Assembly (NCBI GenBank): GCA_963923455.1
Contig: CAWULT010000021.1
Span: 1 to 52,002, forward strand
From: CAWULT01 sp963923455
GTDB lineage: Bacteria; Acidobacteriota; Vicinamibacteria; Vicinamibacterales; UBA2999
DNA length: 52,002 bases
Reading direction: 5' to 3'
Of this stretch, positions 1-8,580 are shown piece after piece. Each line of letters starts with the position of its first letter. Position 1 is the stretch's first letter. The notes beneath the pieces are model-generated. The model did not search any database. It saw only the letters and a program-made list of their open reading frames with translations, and was not told the DNA's origin. Made by a program: the position numbers and the translations under genes.

Positions 1-1315
1 CCAGATCGCGCAGCAGGCCCGACAGCGCCGCCACCCCGATGAGCACCTGCTGCGCGATCTGGCTGCCGACGGTCCCGACGAGCCCGAGGCTGGTGACCAG
101 GGCGCCCACGATGGCCCCCACCGTGTTGGCGGCGTAGACGCCCCCCACGAGCCGCGCGGGGTCCTGGCCGCGCGTCGCCACGGCGGCCAGTGCCAGGGGG
201 AAGCTCGCGCCCCAGAGGATGGCGCCCGGCAGGATCACCCACAGCGCCCGGGCGATGTCCAGCTGAAACGTCAGCGACAGCATCTGCGGGAGCGGCAGAA
301 CGGACAGGATCGACGGGTTGATCGGCCAGTACGGCAGCGACGTGCCGGTCGCGTACGCGGCCCAGGCCAGCGCCGCGCACAGCCCGACCTGGCACCAGCC
401 GAGGGCGGTGCGAGGACTGCTGACGGTGCGCGCCCAGGACGACCCGAGACTGCTGCCGATGCCGAGCCCGACGAGGAACACGGCTAGGATCAGCGAGAAC
501 GTGTAGGCGGTGGCGCCGAACAGCAGCGACAACAGCCGCGTCCACACCACCTCCGACCCCAACGCGGTCAGGCCCGACAGGCCGATTGCCACGTAGACCA
601 GCTTGGCGTCGGACGCCTGTACGGCGGGCGCCGCGGCCGGGTCGTCGTTGACCACGGCCCGGGGCGTCCACTTCGCGATCGTGAACGCGAGCAGCGCCAC
701 GACCGCGTTGATCCCCACGGCCACCATCGTCGCGGTGGGCATGTCGTAGACGCGGAGCAGGTAGTACCCGGCCAGGAGGCTCCCGATGACGGCGCCGGCC
801 AGGTTGCCACCGTAGAAGTAGCCGAGCCACGACACGCCGCGTGGCGTCGTCTCCACCCAGCGCGCGATGGCGGGAAGCGTCGCGCCCATCAGCAGCGTCG
901 GGGGAATCAGGCAGACGCCGGCGACGAGCGCCCGGGCGAGCAGGCTCAACTGTCCCGAGCCCACCCATGCCGTGTAGGCGCCGCCGATCAGCGGCACGAC
1001 CAGCATGACCACGACGCCGCAGACGCCGATGCCGGCCTCGAGCAGCGCATAGACCGCGAGCGGGTGGCGGGCGGTGCCCAGGAATCGGGGGGTCAGCAGG
1101 CTGCCGAGACACATGCCGCCCATGAAGATGCCCAGCAGCACCCCGAGAGACACGGCCGACGAGCCGATCGAGAGCTGCAGGAGCTGGAACCAGACGACTT
1201 CGTAGATCAGGGCCGCACAGCCAGACCCGACGAACAGCAGCAGGAGCGCCGGAAGCCAGCGCTGGGCGACGTCGAAGCCGGCTGCGGGCTTCGAGGCCCC
1301 TTCGGAGGTTGTCAT
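1..1315 (-). CDS. Fused MFS/spermidine synthase-like membrane protein (C-terminus outside window)
   Basis: The frame opens with ATG at 1315 on the minus strand and runs off the window edge, so only the N-terminal 438 residues are visible. These are almost entirely hydrophobic. After a short polar leader comes a helix with GSGCAALIYEVVW, and a second copy of the same theme (GLTALGSEVVWTRLLSL) near residue 225, so the membrane domain looks internally duplicated. This sequence style is typical of the integral membrane half of 'fused MFS/spermidine synthase' proteins, whose aminopropyltransferase-like domain follows at the C-terminus; that domain is not in the window, so catalysis cannot be judged. 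A TAGGAT hexamer lies 10 bases before the start and there is no clear Shine-Dalgarno site. Family assignment is from recalled motif similarity. Confidence 0.75.
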   Translation of the reverse strand, partial: MTTSEGASKPAAGFDVAQRWLPALLLLFVGSGCAALIYEVVWFQLLQLSIGSSAVSLGVLLGIFMGGMCLGSLLTPRFLGTARHPLAVYALLEAGIGVCGVVVMLVVPLIGGAYTAWVGSGQLSLLARALVAGVCLIPPTLLMGATLPAIARWVETTPRGVSWLGYFYGGNLAGAVIGSLLAGYYLLRVYDMPTATMVAVGINAVVALLAFTIAKWTPRAVVNDDPAAAPAVQASDAKLVYVAIGLSGLTALGSEVVWTRLLSLLFGATAYTFSLILAVFLVGLGIGSSLGSSWARTVSSPRTALGWCQVGLCAALAWAAYATGTSLPYWPINPSILSVLPLPQMLSLTFQLDIARALWVILPGAILWGASFPLALAAVATRGQDPARLVGGVYAANTVGAIVGALVTSLGLVGTVGSQIAQQVLIGVAALSGLLRDL

Positions 1316-1349
1316 CGTGCCCGCGATCCTACCAGACGGACGCTCCGGT

Positions 1350-2249
1350 TCACCCACGAACCCGCAGCGCGCGGGCCCGCGCCCGCACGGTCACGACGCG
1401 TCCCGCCGCGTAGGGCTCGCCGTCGACGTGACAGAGGATCGAGACGGCGGCGCGGACCACGGCCTCGCGGCTGCGCTCGATGGTGACGCCGGGCACGTCG
1501 GCGATGCGCCCCGAGAACAGGTACGGCACCTGCTGCGCCACCCGCCAGACGGGCCGGTGGGTGACCACCACCACGTCGAGCTGCCCGTCGTCGAGGCGGG
1601 CGCCCGGCGCGATGCGGGCGCCGTTGCCGTACTGGCTGGCGTTGGCGAAGGCCACGAGCAGCGGGCGGACGCGCGCGTCGCCGCCGTCGGTGGTGATGAC
1701 GAGGTCGTCTGGCGTGTACGCGAACAGCTCCCGCACGGTGACCTGGACGTAGCGCCACGGGCCGCGACGCGCCCCCGACGCGGCGAAGCCGCGCGCGACG
1801 CGCGCGTCGAGGCCGCAACCTGCGACGTTGAAGAACAGCCGGCCGTCCAGGTCTCCCGCGTCGATCACCCGCTCGGGCCGCGTGAAGGCCGCGGCGAACG
1901 CCGACGCCGGTTCGAACGGCAGGCCCAGCTCGCGTGCGAGGCCGTTGCCCGAACCGGCCGGCACGATGCCCATCGCCGCGGGCGTGTACGCCAGGGCCGA
2001 GCCGACCTCGTTGACGGTGCCGTCCCCGCCCCAGGCGACGACCAGTCCGCAGCCCCGGGCCACCGCGCCGGCCGCAAGGTCGCGCGCGTGCCCGTGACGC
2101 TCGGTCACGAGGACCTCGGCGGCACGACCGTGCGCCTCGCAGATCGCGGCGGCCTGCTCCGCACGCCGCCTCGCCGCTCCCGCACGCGGGCCCACACCCG
2201 CGATGGGGTTGATGACGACGGCGACGGCGGGAGGGGCAGCGGCGGTCAC
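1350..2249 (-). CDS. Diacylglycerol kinase/YegS-type lipid kinase
   Basis: A 299-residue protein of normal length for soluble DagK/YegS/BmrU lipid kinases, which phosphorylate diacylglycerol or related lipids with ATP at the inner face of the membrane. It starts VVINPIAG near residue 11 (the N-terminal strand of the family), carries the nucleotide-binding GGDGT at residues 74-78 followed by NEV, then GIVPAGSGNGLARELG, and FFNVAGCGLDA in the second domain. The GTG start at 2249 sits just before the conserved first strand; the open frame continues upstream across the antisense of the next gene, but without family-like sequence. It is transcribed divergently from the Ppx/GppA gene, 117 bp apart. 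The specific lipid substrate is not visible from sequence. Confidence 0.88.
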   Translation of the reverse strand: MTAAAPPAVAVVINPIAGVGPRAGAARRRAEQAAAICEAHGRAAEVLVTERHGHARDLAAGAVARGCGLVVAWGGDGTVNEVGSALAYTPAAMGIVPAGSGNGLARELGLPFEPASAFAAAFTRPERVIDAGDLDGRLFFNVAGCGLDARVARGFAASGARRGPWRYVQVTVRELFAYTPDDLVITTDGGDARVRPLLVAFANASQYGNGARIAPGARLDDGQLDVVVVTHRPVWRVAQQVPYLFSGRIADVPGVTIERSREAVVRAAVSILCHVDGEPYAAGRVVTVRARARALRVRG

Positions 2250-2366
2250 GGTCAGCGGCAGGCGTACTGGTGTACCACAGTTGTCGGCGCCCGCCGATCC
2301 CCCGGCCGCTGGGCGCGCAACGACGGCCTCGCCGTGGCTGCGGACGCGTGCTCTAATGGAGCCGGG

Positions 2367-4001
2367 ATGCGCATCGCCGCCATCGACATCGGGACCAATT
2401 CGGTCCACATGATCATCGCGCGCGTCCGCGAGGACCTGTCGTTCGAGATCGTCGACCGGGAGAAGGTCATGGTGCGGCTCGGGGCCGGCGGCCTGGACGG
2501 CCGCCAGCTGACGACCGAGGCGATGAACGGCGCGCTGCAGGCCCTCTCCACGTTCAAGCGTCTGGCGGACGCGCGGGGCGTGGACGTGATCCTGGCCGTC
2601 GCCACGAGCGCCACGCGGGAGGCGCGCAACGGCGGCGAGTTCCTGGCGCGCATCGAGCGCGAGACGGGCATCGTCGCGCGCGTGATCACGGGCGCCGAGG
2701 AAGCGCGGCTGATCCACGCGGCGGCCACGTACGGCGTCGACGTCGGCACCACGCGCGCGGTCGTGATCGACATCGGCGGCGGCAGTGTCGAAATCACCTG
2801 CGGCACCGCCGGCGCGGTGCGCGTCGCCCGCAGCTTCAAGGTGGGCGTGATTCGCCTGACCGAGCGCTTCGTCACCACCGATCCGCTCTCGAACCGGGAC
2901 GAGCGCGCGCTGACCAAGTACATCCGGTCGCAGATCGACCGGCACTGCGCGCAAATCGTCGACCTCGGCTTCGACCAGGTGATCGGCACCTCGGGCACCA
3001 TCCTGAACCTGGGCGCCATGGCCAGCGTGGACGCCCGCGGCGAGGCGCCTGGCGAGTTGCGCAACCGGCGCGTGCCGGCCAAGCAGATCCGGCGGCTGCG
3101 CAAGGCCGTGGTGTCGCGTGGACTCGACGCCCGCCTGGCGCTCCCCGGCCAGGATCCCCGGCGGGCGGACATCGTGGTCGCCGGCGCGGTGCTGCTCGAC
3201 ACGATCCTCAGGCGCCTCGAGGCCGACACGCTCACGCTGTGCGACCTCGCGCTGCGCGAGGGCCTGATCATCGACTACGTCCGCAACAACCAGCGCCACA
3301 TCGCGCAGGTCGACCGCATCCCAGACGTCCGCCGGCGCAGCGTGCTCGAACTCGCGGAGCGCTGCAACTACCTGCCCGGGCACGCCGATCAGGTCACGCG
3401 GCTCGCGCTGGCGCTGTTCGATCACACCCGGCCGCTGCACCGCCTCGGCGACCGGGAGCGCGAGTGGCTGGAGTACGCGGCGCTGCTGCACGACATCGGC
3501 GTGCACATCAGCTTTCCGCGTCACCACCGGCACTCGCAGTACCTGATCCAGAACGGAGACCTCAGGGGCTTCCAGCCGGACGAGATCGACGTGATCGCGC
3601 TGGTGGCCCGCTACCATCGGCGCGGCACGCCGAAGAAGACGCACGAGGAGTACGTGCGGCTGGCGCCGTCGCTGCGCCGCAGCGTGCAGTTCCTCGCGTC
3701 GATGCTGCGCATCGCCGAGGGCCTGGACCGAAGCCATGCCGGCGTCGTCAGCGGCGTCACGTTCGACATCGCGCGCAAGTCCCTCACGCTGCACCTGCAG
3801 GCCGAGGGCGACGCGCAGCTCGAGATGTGGGCGGCCGGCCGCCACGCCGAGCCGCTGGCGCGCCTGCTGCGCCGGGACATACGCCTGGCCGTCGCCGAAG
3901 CGCGGCCGAGGCCCACGGGGCGCACGCGGCGCGCGGCCGAGGGGCGCCCGCCTGGGACGGCGGCGCGCGCGCGCCGGGCGCCGGCCTCCGGGCGGCGTTG
4001 A
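2367..4001 (+). CDS. Ppx/GppA exopolyphosphatase/guanosine pentaphosphatase family protein
   Basis: A 544-residue protein with the sugar-kinase-like fold of Ppx/GppA phosphatases: AAIDIGTNSVHMII at the N-terminus (phosphate-1 loop), EEARLIH, then the second phosphate loop DIGGGSVEIT near residue 135 and GTSGT near residue 210. After about residue 320 there is an HD-type domain with LLHDIG (near 375) and HSQYLI, as in long Ppx proteins. The last 50 residues are Arg/Ala-rich and look disordered. The family hydrolyses polyphosphate or pppGpp; which is used here cannot be told. The start ATG is nine bases after TCTAATGG..., a possible -10, with GGAG also present. The phosphate operon lies only 6 kb away, a loose thematic link. 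Confidence 0.9.
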   Translation: MRIAAIDIGTNSVHMIIARVREDLSFEIVDREKVMVRLGAGGLDGRQLTTEAMNGALQALSTFKRLADARGVDVILAVATSATREARNGGEFLARIERETGIVARVITGAEEARLIHAAATYGVDVGTTRAVVIDIGGGSVEITCGTAGAVRVARSFKVGVIRLTERFVTTDPLSNRDERALTKYIRSQIDRHCAQIVDLGFDQVIGTSGTILNLGAMASVDARGEAPGELRNRRVPAKQIRRLRKAVVSRGLDARLALPGQDPRRADIVVAGAVLLDTILRRLEADTLTLCDLALREGLIIDYVRNNQRHIAQVDRIPDVRRRSVLELAERCNYLPGHADQVTRLALALFDHTRPLHRLGDREREWLEYAALLHDIGVHISFPRHHRHSQYLIQNGDLRGFQPDEIDVIALVARYHRRGTPKKTHEEYVRLAPSLRRSVQFLASMLRIAEGLDRSHAGVVSGVTFDIARKSLTLHLQAEGDAQLEMWAAGRHAEPLARLLRRDIRLAVAEARPRPTGRTRRAAEGRPPGTAARARRAPASGRR

Positions 4002-4012
4002 CCGCACGCCGC

Positions 4013-4041
4013 TTGACAGCCCCGCGCTCCCTTCCTACGCT
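4013..4041 (+). promoter_or_regulatory. Sigma70-like promoter for the SCP2/hydrolase operon
   Basis: TTGACA at 4013-4018 and TACGCT at 4036-4041 are separated by exactly 17 bases. The -35 is a perfect consensus hexamer and the -10 matches four of six positions. The predicted transcript would begin near 4048 and carry a leader of about 40 bases with a GGAGGAG ribosome-binding site before the TTG start at 4087. Confidence 0.7.
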
Positions 4042-4086
4042 TCCCGCGGCCGGGCGTCACGGGTGGCCCGCAGCGGAGGAGACACC

Positions 4087-4509
4087 TTGACCATCGAGGC
4101 TTCGCCCGCGCCGTTCTCGGACGCGTGGCTCGGCAGATTCCAGCACCTGATCAACACCGACCGCGAGATGCTCGCCGTCGGCCGGTGGTTCAGCGTGGCG
4201 ATGTCGCTGTCCTGTGGCGACCACCGCGTCGTGGTCCGGTTCGAACGCGGCGCGCTCGCGCAGTGGGTCGCGCAACCGCGCCTCGACGTGCCGTGCGCGT
4301 TCGGGTTCCGCGCCAGCCCGGAGATCTGGGCCAAGTACCTCGGCCGCGCCCCGGAACCGCTCTACCACGACGTGTTCGCCATGCTGATGCGGGTGCCCGG
4401 CTTCGTGCTCGAGGGCGACACCCTCGCCGCGATGCAGCACGCCCGAGCCCTCCACCGGGCGATGCGCGTGATGCGGGACGTGACCGCAGGCGCCGGGGGT
4501 GCGGCATGA
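4087..4509 (+). CDS. SCP2-like lipid-binding domain protein
   Basis: A 140-residue protein starting at TTG 4087, chosen because GGAGGAG ends six bases upstream and no ATG is better placed. The sequence is a single small domain: an RFQHLINTDREM helix, a beta sheet around MSLSCGDHRVVVRFERG, then EIWAKYLGRAPEPLYHDVFAM and a C-terminal helix. The alternating beta pattern and the 'W..yl.g....' region resemble SCP2/sterol-carrier-like domains that bind lipid or acyl ligands, but I regard this as a moderate match. Its stop overlaps the start of the hydrolase gene by four bases (ATGA), so the two proteins are probably made together and may act on the same hydrophobic substrate. Confidence 0.6.
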   Translation: MTIEASPAPFSDAWLGRFQHLINTDREMLAVGRWFSVAMSLSCGDHRVVVRFERGALAQWVAQPRLDVPCAFGFRASPEIWAKYLGRAPEPLYHDVFAMLMRVPGFVLEGDTLAAMQHARALHRAMRVMRDVTAGAGGAA

Positions 4510-5345
4510 GCGCCGAGCCCATCGTCGGCCGCTACCTGCGTCTCGACATCGAAGGTGTGCCACATCGCGTGTTCGTCGAGGAAGCCGGCCAGGGGGTTCC
4601 CCTGCTCTGCCTCCACACGGCCGGCGCCGACAGCCGACAGTACCGCCACGTGCTCAACGACGAGGCCGTGACCGCCCGGTTCCGCGTGATCGCGTTCGAC
4701 CTGCCCTACCACGGTCGCTCGACTCCGCCCGACGGCTGGTGGCTCGATCGGTACCTGCTGACGACGAAGGCGTACCTGGCCGCGATCCGCGCGGTCTGGC
4801 TCGCCCTGGGGTTGGAGCGCCCGATCGTGATGGGCTGCTCGATGGGCGGCGCCATCGTGCTGCGCGTGGCCTCGGCCTTCCAGCACGAACTCCGCGGCGT
4901 CGTGGGGCTCGAGAGCTCGGCGTACGCGCCCGGCCGCTACCACGATTTCCTGCACCATCCGGCCATCAACGGCGGCGAGCTGGCGGCGTCCTACACGTGG
5001 GGCCTGTGTGCGCCGCAGAGCCCGGAGGCCGGCACGCGCGAGAACTGGTGGATCTACAGTCAGTCGGGCCCGGGCGTCTACGCGGGCGACGTGCACTTCT
5101 ACAGCGTGGACTGGGACGGGCGGGCGGACCTGGCGACGATCGACACCCGCCGGTGCGCGGTGTCGCTGCTGACGGGTGAGTACGACTACTCGGCCACCCC
5201 GGAGATGACGCGCCAGGTGGCTGGGGCGATTCCGGGGGCCCGGCTGACGATCATGCCGGGCATCGGCCACTTCCCGATGATCGAGAACTACCCGGTGTTC
5301 CGTCCGTTCCTGCTCGCCGAGCTCCAGGCCATCGTGCCGGCGTGA
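4506..5345 (+). CDS. Alpha/beta hydrolase
   Basis: A 279-residue alpha/beta-hydrolase-fold enzyme. The oxyanion-hole strand is LLCLHTAGADSRQYRHV, the nucleophile elbow is GCSMGG (Ser near residue 117), the acid is probably the Asp of GEYDYS and the catalytic His lies in GIGHFPM near the C-terminus. A DLPYHGRS segment follows the second strand as in most family members. The protein lacks a signal peptide and is likely cytoplasmic. Length fits esterases, C-C hydrolases and dehalogenases; the substrate is unknown. Coupling through ATGA to the upstream SCP2-like gene suggests a lipid-like or aromatic substrate delivered by that protein, which is inference. Confidence 0.85.
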   Translation: MSAEPIVGRYLRLDIEGVPHRVFVEEAGQGVPLLCLHTAGADSRQYRHVLNDEAVTARFRVIAFDLPYHGRSTPPDGWWLDRYLLTTKAYLAAIRAVWLALGLERPIVMGCSMGGAIVLRVASAFQHELRGVVGLESSAYAPGRYHDFLHHPAINGGELAASYTWGLCAPQSPEAGTRENWWIYSQSGPGVYAGDVHFYSVDWDGRADLATIDTRRCAVSLLTGEYDYSATPEMTRQVAGAIPGARLTIMPGIGHFPMIENYPVFRPFLLAELQAIVPA

Positions 5346-5356
5346 CTGGCAACGGT

Positions 5357-5384
5357 GCGGGGCCCACGCCGGTGCGGGCCCCGC
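5357..5384. terminator. GC-rich hairpin between convergent genes
   Basis: GCGGGGCCC (5357-5365) and GGGCCCCGC (5376-5384) form a perfect 9-bp stem with a 10-base loop. It lies in the 52-bp gap between the convergent hydrolase and metalloprotease genes. There is no U-tract on either side, so it may act as a hairpin-only or Rho-assisted terminator. Confidence 0.5.
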
Positions 5385-5397
5385 CACCGCGGGCGGA

Positions 5398-7317
5398 TCA
5401 GGGCACTGTGACCGCGGTCGTCGCCGAACCGGTCACGCCGTTCTGCGAAGCGTCGACCCGGACCTGATAGACCCCGGACGGGTCGCTGCGCTTCAGCGAG
5501 AGCCTGACCGACGCGCGCCCGTCGCTGCCGGTCGTCGCCGACAGGGTCGAGGTCGCGCCACCGGGTCGCTGGATCGTGACCTGCACGGCCGCCCCGGCCA
5601 GCGCCGTCGACGCTGAGGTGACCGCGGTGGTCACCGCGATGGTCCGGTTGCTCTTGCTGGCGCTGACCGACGCGGCCGCAGTCACGCTCAGCGCGGTCGC
5701 GGCCGTGATGCTGCCGGTGGCGGTCCCGATCAACGCGCTCGCCGTGTTCGAGGCGGTCACGCCAATCGGATACGCGCCGCTGGCCCCGGCGGGCACGGCA
5801 ACCGACAGCGTCGTGCTTCCGGTCGCGCCGGGCGCGAGCGACGGCAGCGACGAGAACGACGCGGCCCAGCCCGCCGGGACGGCGGCCGTCAGACTGAACG
5901 GCGCGGCGGCGCAGCCGACGCCGTCGTTGTTGGTCACGCTGACGCCCATCTGCATCGTGGTTCCGTCGCGGCCGAACTGGCTGGCCGGTGTCAGCACGAC
6001 GGTCGGCGCGGCCTGCGTGCACGACAGCTGCCCGAACTCGACGCGCACGAGCGACCCGTCCGTGCCGGTCGACAGCGTCGTGACGTAGAGGCCGAGCGTG
6101 GCGTCGGTGAAGGTCTGGCCCACGTCGAGCGTCGAATCCCAGATCGTCGTCTGCGGGGCGAGGTCCACCTGGTAGCCATAGCCGGTCGTCGGCGAGCCCG
6201 CGTGGAGGGTCACGCCGGCCGCAATGCTGGCGTCGAAGCCGACCTTCGCGCGCGACTCGACGTAGTAGTACTCGCCGGTGGCGTCGTTCCAGACGCGGAG
6301 GGCCTTGGGCTGCGTGCCCGTGGTCTCGTAGTTGGCGATCCAGTAGTCGCCGCTCCCGGTCACGGTCTGCACCGCCGGCGACGCCCCGTAGTTCAGCCAG
6401 CCGAGGCGTTCCTTCTGGAAGGCGTTCATGTGCGCGACGACGCCCGACGCGCCGAGGACGTCACGGTCATCGCCGTACTCCACCGTCGTGCACGAGGACG
6501 CGTCGCACCGGAGCGAGCGGGAATGGTGGTCGCCGAAGTTGTGGCCCTGTTCGTGCGCGACCGTGCGGACGACGTAGCTGCCGTTGACCCAGGACCTCGG
6601 CCCGGACACGTTGCCGACGCCGGTCCAGCTGCAGGCGCTGGCGCGCGGGAACGCAAACACCAGGCGGTCGTACGCCGACACGTTGAATCCGGCGTTGGTC
6701 GCCGCGGCCTCGGCCTGCGAGGCCCAGGTGTAGTAGTCGCAAGTCGTATTGGACGCGGCGATCGAGTACCAGCCGGTGACCGTGAACGCCATCGTGGTCT
6801 GGCCGTAGGTGTTCTCGAGGTAGTAGCTCCGAACCTGGTCGTTGACCGATCCGACCGTGGCGGCCGAGAACGGCTGCGACGTGTCGTTGGAGAAGTTCAT
6901 CAGGATGACCAGCACGTCCTGCTGACCCATCGTCTGGGTCGACGAGACGGACATCGCCGAGATGCTGGTGGTCGTGACGGTGCCATCGGCGAGGTCGCCG
7001 GTCACCCGCACGCGGCTGCCGCTCGGGACGTTCGGCGCGACGCCGTCCCCGAAGCGCAGCGGCACCCGCCGGTTGTCGGCGTGCAGCAGGCCGACCAGGC
7101 GCCCTGTCGTCTCACCGTCTTCGTAGAAGACGTCGAGTTCACCCTCGAGTGCGACTCGCCCGCTCCCCGGCAACCGGTCGGGCGGCTGCTGGGCCACCGC
7201 GAGGGCCGGATACGCCAGCCAGATGAGGAGTCCCACGGCCAGCATGCCCAGGGTGCGTCCGACGCGCCGCGCGATCACCTGGCCGGCGGGCCGTTCGACT
7301 CGCCCTTCCCCGCTCAT
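5398..7317 (-). CDS. Secreted gametolysin-like (M11) metalloprotease with C-terminal Ig-like domains
   Basis: A 639-residue exported protein. I chose the ATG at 7317 because GGAG lies six bases upstream; an in-frame ATG at 7329 has GGAG only one base away. The first 42 residues form a signal peptide ending after a hydrophobic stretch at PALAVAQQ. The zinc site is HEQGHNFGDHH near residue 254, the HExxHxxGxxH arrangement of metzincins; with VLVILMNFSND and SYYLENTYGQ upstream it resembles the gametolysin (M11) group. After about residue 420 there is a NEW3-like domain (TNNDGVGC, VPAGWAASF) and a last beta-sandwich with VQVTIQRPGG resembling bacterial Ig-like domains. It probably degrades extracellular protein or glycoprotein. 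The region 5398-6000 is rich in Thr, Ser and Ala codons. Confidence 0.8.
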   Translation of the reverse strand: MSGEGRVERPAGQVIARRVGRTLGMLAVGLLIWLAYPALAVAQQPPDRLPGSGRVALEGELDVFYEDGETTGRLVGLLHADNRRVPLRFGDGVAPNVPSGSRVRVTGDLADGTVTTTSISAMSVSSTQTMGQQDVLVILMNFSNDTSQPFSAATVGSVNDQVRSYYLENTYGQTTMAFTVTGWYSIAASNTTCDYYTWASQAEAAATNAGFNVSAYDRLVFAFPRASACSWTGVGNVSGPRSWVNGSYVVRTVAHEQGHNFGDHHSRSLRCDASSCTTVEYGDDRDVLGASGVVAHMNAFQKERLGWLNYGASPAVQTVTGSGDYWIANYETTGTQPKALRVWNDATGEYYYVESRAKVGFDASIAAGVTLHAGSPTTGYGYQVDLAPQTTIWDSTLDVGQTFTDATLGLYVTTLSTGTDGSLVRVEFGQLSCTQAAPTVVLTPASQFGRDGTTMQMGVSVTNNDGVGCAAAPFSLTAAVPAGWAASFSSLPSLAPGATGSTTLSVAVPAGASGAYPIGVTASNTASALIGTATGSITAATALSVTAAASVSASKSNRTIAVTTAVTSASTALAGAAVQVTIQRPGGATSTLSATTGSDGRASVRLSLKRSDPSGVYQVRVDASQNGVTGSATTAVTVP

Positions 7318-7329
7318 CGTCTGCTCCAT

Positions 7330-7683
7330 ACTCCAGTGACAGCCCGAGGCGCTCGCCCCCGCTGCCAGTCCGGATACGGCTGAGCAACGTCGGTGCCGAC
7401 TGACGTCTCCTGCGTCTCAAACAATAAGCCTTCGATTCATAGCTACTTAACTAGGTTGGCTCGCAGGGAATCGAGACGCACGTGCCAGGTAGAACTGCGG
7501 ATTCTGTAATCGACGGCGACAGTCGTGGTCCGACCGCGACGGGGAATGCCGGACACGGGTGGGGACGCCCGCGGGTGGCCGCAGGTGGGCGCGCGGCGCG
7601 ACGGGAAGAGCGACCGACAGGCGGGAAAACAGGCCGGCGGTCCCCGGTGGGGCCGCCGGCCAGAGTGTCGACGAAGCGGATGC
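7330..7683. other. Intergenic region between two secreted-protein genes
   Basis: About 350 bases without a convincing gene. It contains an AT-rich patch around 7415-7460, in contrast with the GC-rich surroundings, which is a plausible site for the promoter of the metalloprotease gene, but I could not define a paired -35/-10. Small open frames here lack recognisable sequence. Confidence 0.4.
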
Positions 7684-8580
7684 CTAGTTCAACCCGCAGT
7701 GGTACGTGGTGCCGTCCGGCAGCGTCGTCGTCATTTCGTTGTAGGCCTCGAACTGCGCGTGGACCGACGCGAAGGTCCGGGTCCCCGCGTAGGCCGCCTG
7801 CACCGCGGCGATGACCTCGGCTTCCGACATCGGGAAGTCCACCTCGGAATGCGCCGCGTTCAGCAGCGCGGCCACGGCCTGCCTGGCCATGCCGTTCTGG
7901 CCATCGGCACCGTCACCTCCGCCCACCTCGAGCACGGTCAGGAGCGACGGGTTGACGTAGGCCCCCCCCGGTCCGGGCGGGTCGATGTGCGACGTCACGC
8001 CGAAGACGGCGTCGAAGCTGTCGGTCGTCGCAAAGCCCTCCCACGAGTCCGTGTGGTTCTTCCAGTATCCGAGGGTGCAGCCCTCGAACGGACCCTCGTC
8101 GTTCTCATCCGGAATACAGGTCACCTTCCACTGCTTGGAGGAGAACTTGACGCGCGTCCCGTCGGGCCTCGTCACCGAGACGGCGACCCCAACGACGATC
8201 GACCGCACGTTGCCGTTCTGGTACGGCCACGACAGCGAGTTCTGCGGGTATGGGATGTCGACGGTGAACGTGCCGCCCTGATTGCCCAGATTGATGGGCG
8301 CCGGGTAGACGAGCGGGCTCCCGAGCACGCCGCTGCTGAAGACGAACTGCAACGTCACCGAGGAGCCTTCGGGAACGCCGCTCAGCGTCACTTTGTTCGC
8401 TGTGTCGTCATTCCAGGGCTCGCAGTGCAGCAGCCCCTGGGTGGTCGGCGAGAACGGATAACTGGGGAACTCCAGTGTCATCCCGCTCGACGTAACCGTG
8501 GCCGCGGCCAGGTTGGCCACCATCGCCATCACTACGGCTGCGGCGGCACCCGCCAGCAGCGTCAATTTCTGAATTCGCAT
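7684..8580 (-). CDS. Secreted protein with GYWKNH motif, function unknown
   Basis: A 298-residue protein with a typical signal peptide (positively charged start, hydrophobic core, ANLAAA cleavage region near residue 26). The first half (residues 30-150) is beta-rich, with an Ig-like strand pattern. Near residue 168 comes GCTLGYWKNHTDSW, a motif I recognise from many secreted bacterial proteins of unknown function, usually written C-T-x-G-Y-W-K-N-H-x-x-x-W. The C-terminal part is helical and ends TTYHCGLN. Cysteines at the motif and the end could form disulfides. The ATG at 8580 has a strong GGAGG eight bases upstream. No enzyme motif is visible. It may be a surface or matrix protein; that is a guess. 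Confidence 0.7.
   Translation of the reverse strand: MRIQKLTLLAGAAAAVVMAMVANLAAATVTSSGMTLEFPSYPFSPTTQGLLHCEPWNDDTANKVTLSGVPEGSSVTLQFVFSSGVLGSPLVYPAPINLGNQGGTFTVDIPYPQNSLSWPYQNGNVRSIVVGVAVSVTRPDGTRVKFSSKQWKVTCIPDENDEGPFEGCTLGYWKNHTDSWEGFATTDSFDAVFGVTSHIDPPGPGGAYVNPSLLTVLEVGGGDGADGQNGMARQAVAALLNAAHSEVDFPMSEAEVIAAVQAAYAGTRTFASVHAQFEAYNEMTTTLPDGTTYHCGLN

Noticed and set aside
1350..4007. 885-codon minus-strand frame joining the lipid kinase with upstream sequence
   Set aside because: Only the last 299 codons carry family sequence; the rest is the antisense of the Ppx/GppA gene.
7482..7814. Small plus-strand frame upstream of the secreted genes
   Set aside because: Arg/Gly-rich, ends inside the antisense of the GYWKNH gene, no recognisable sequence.
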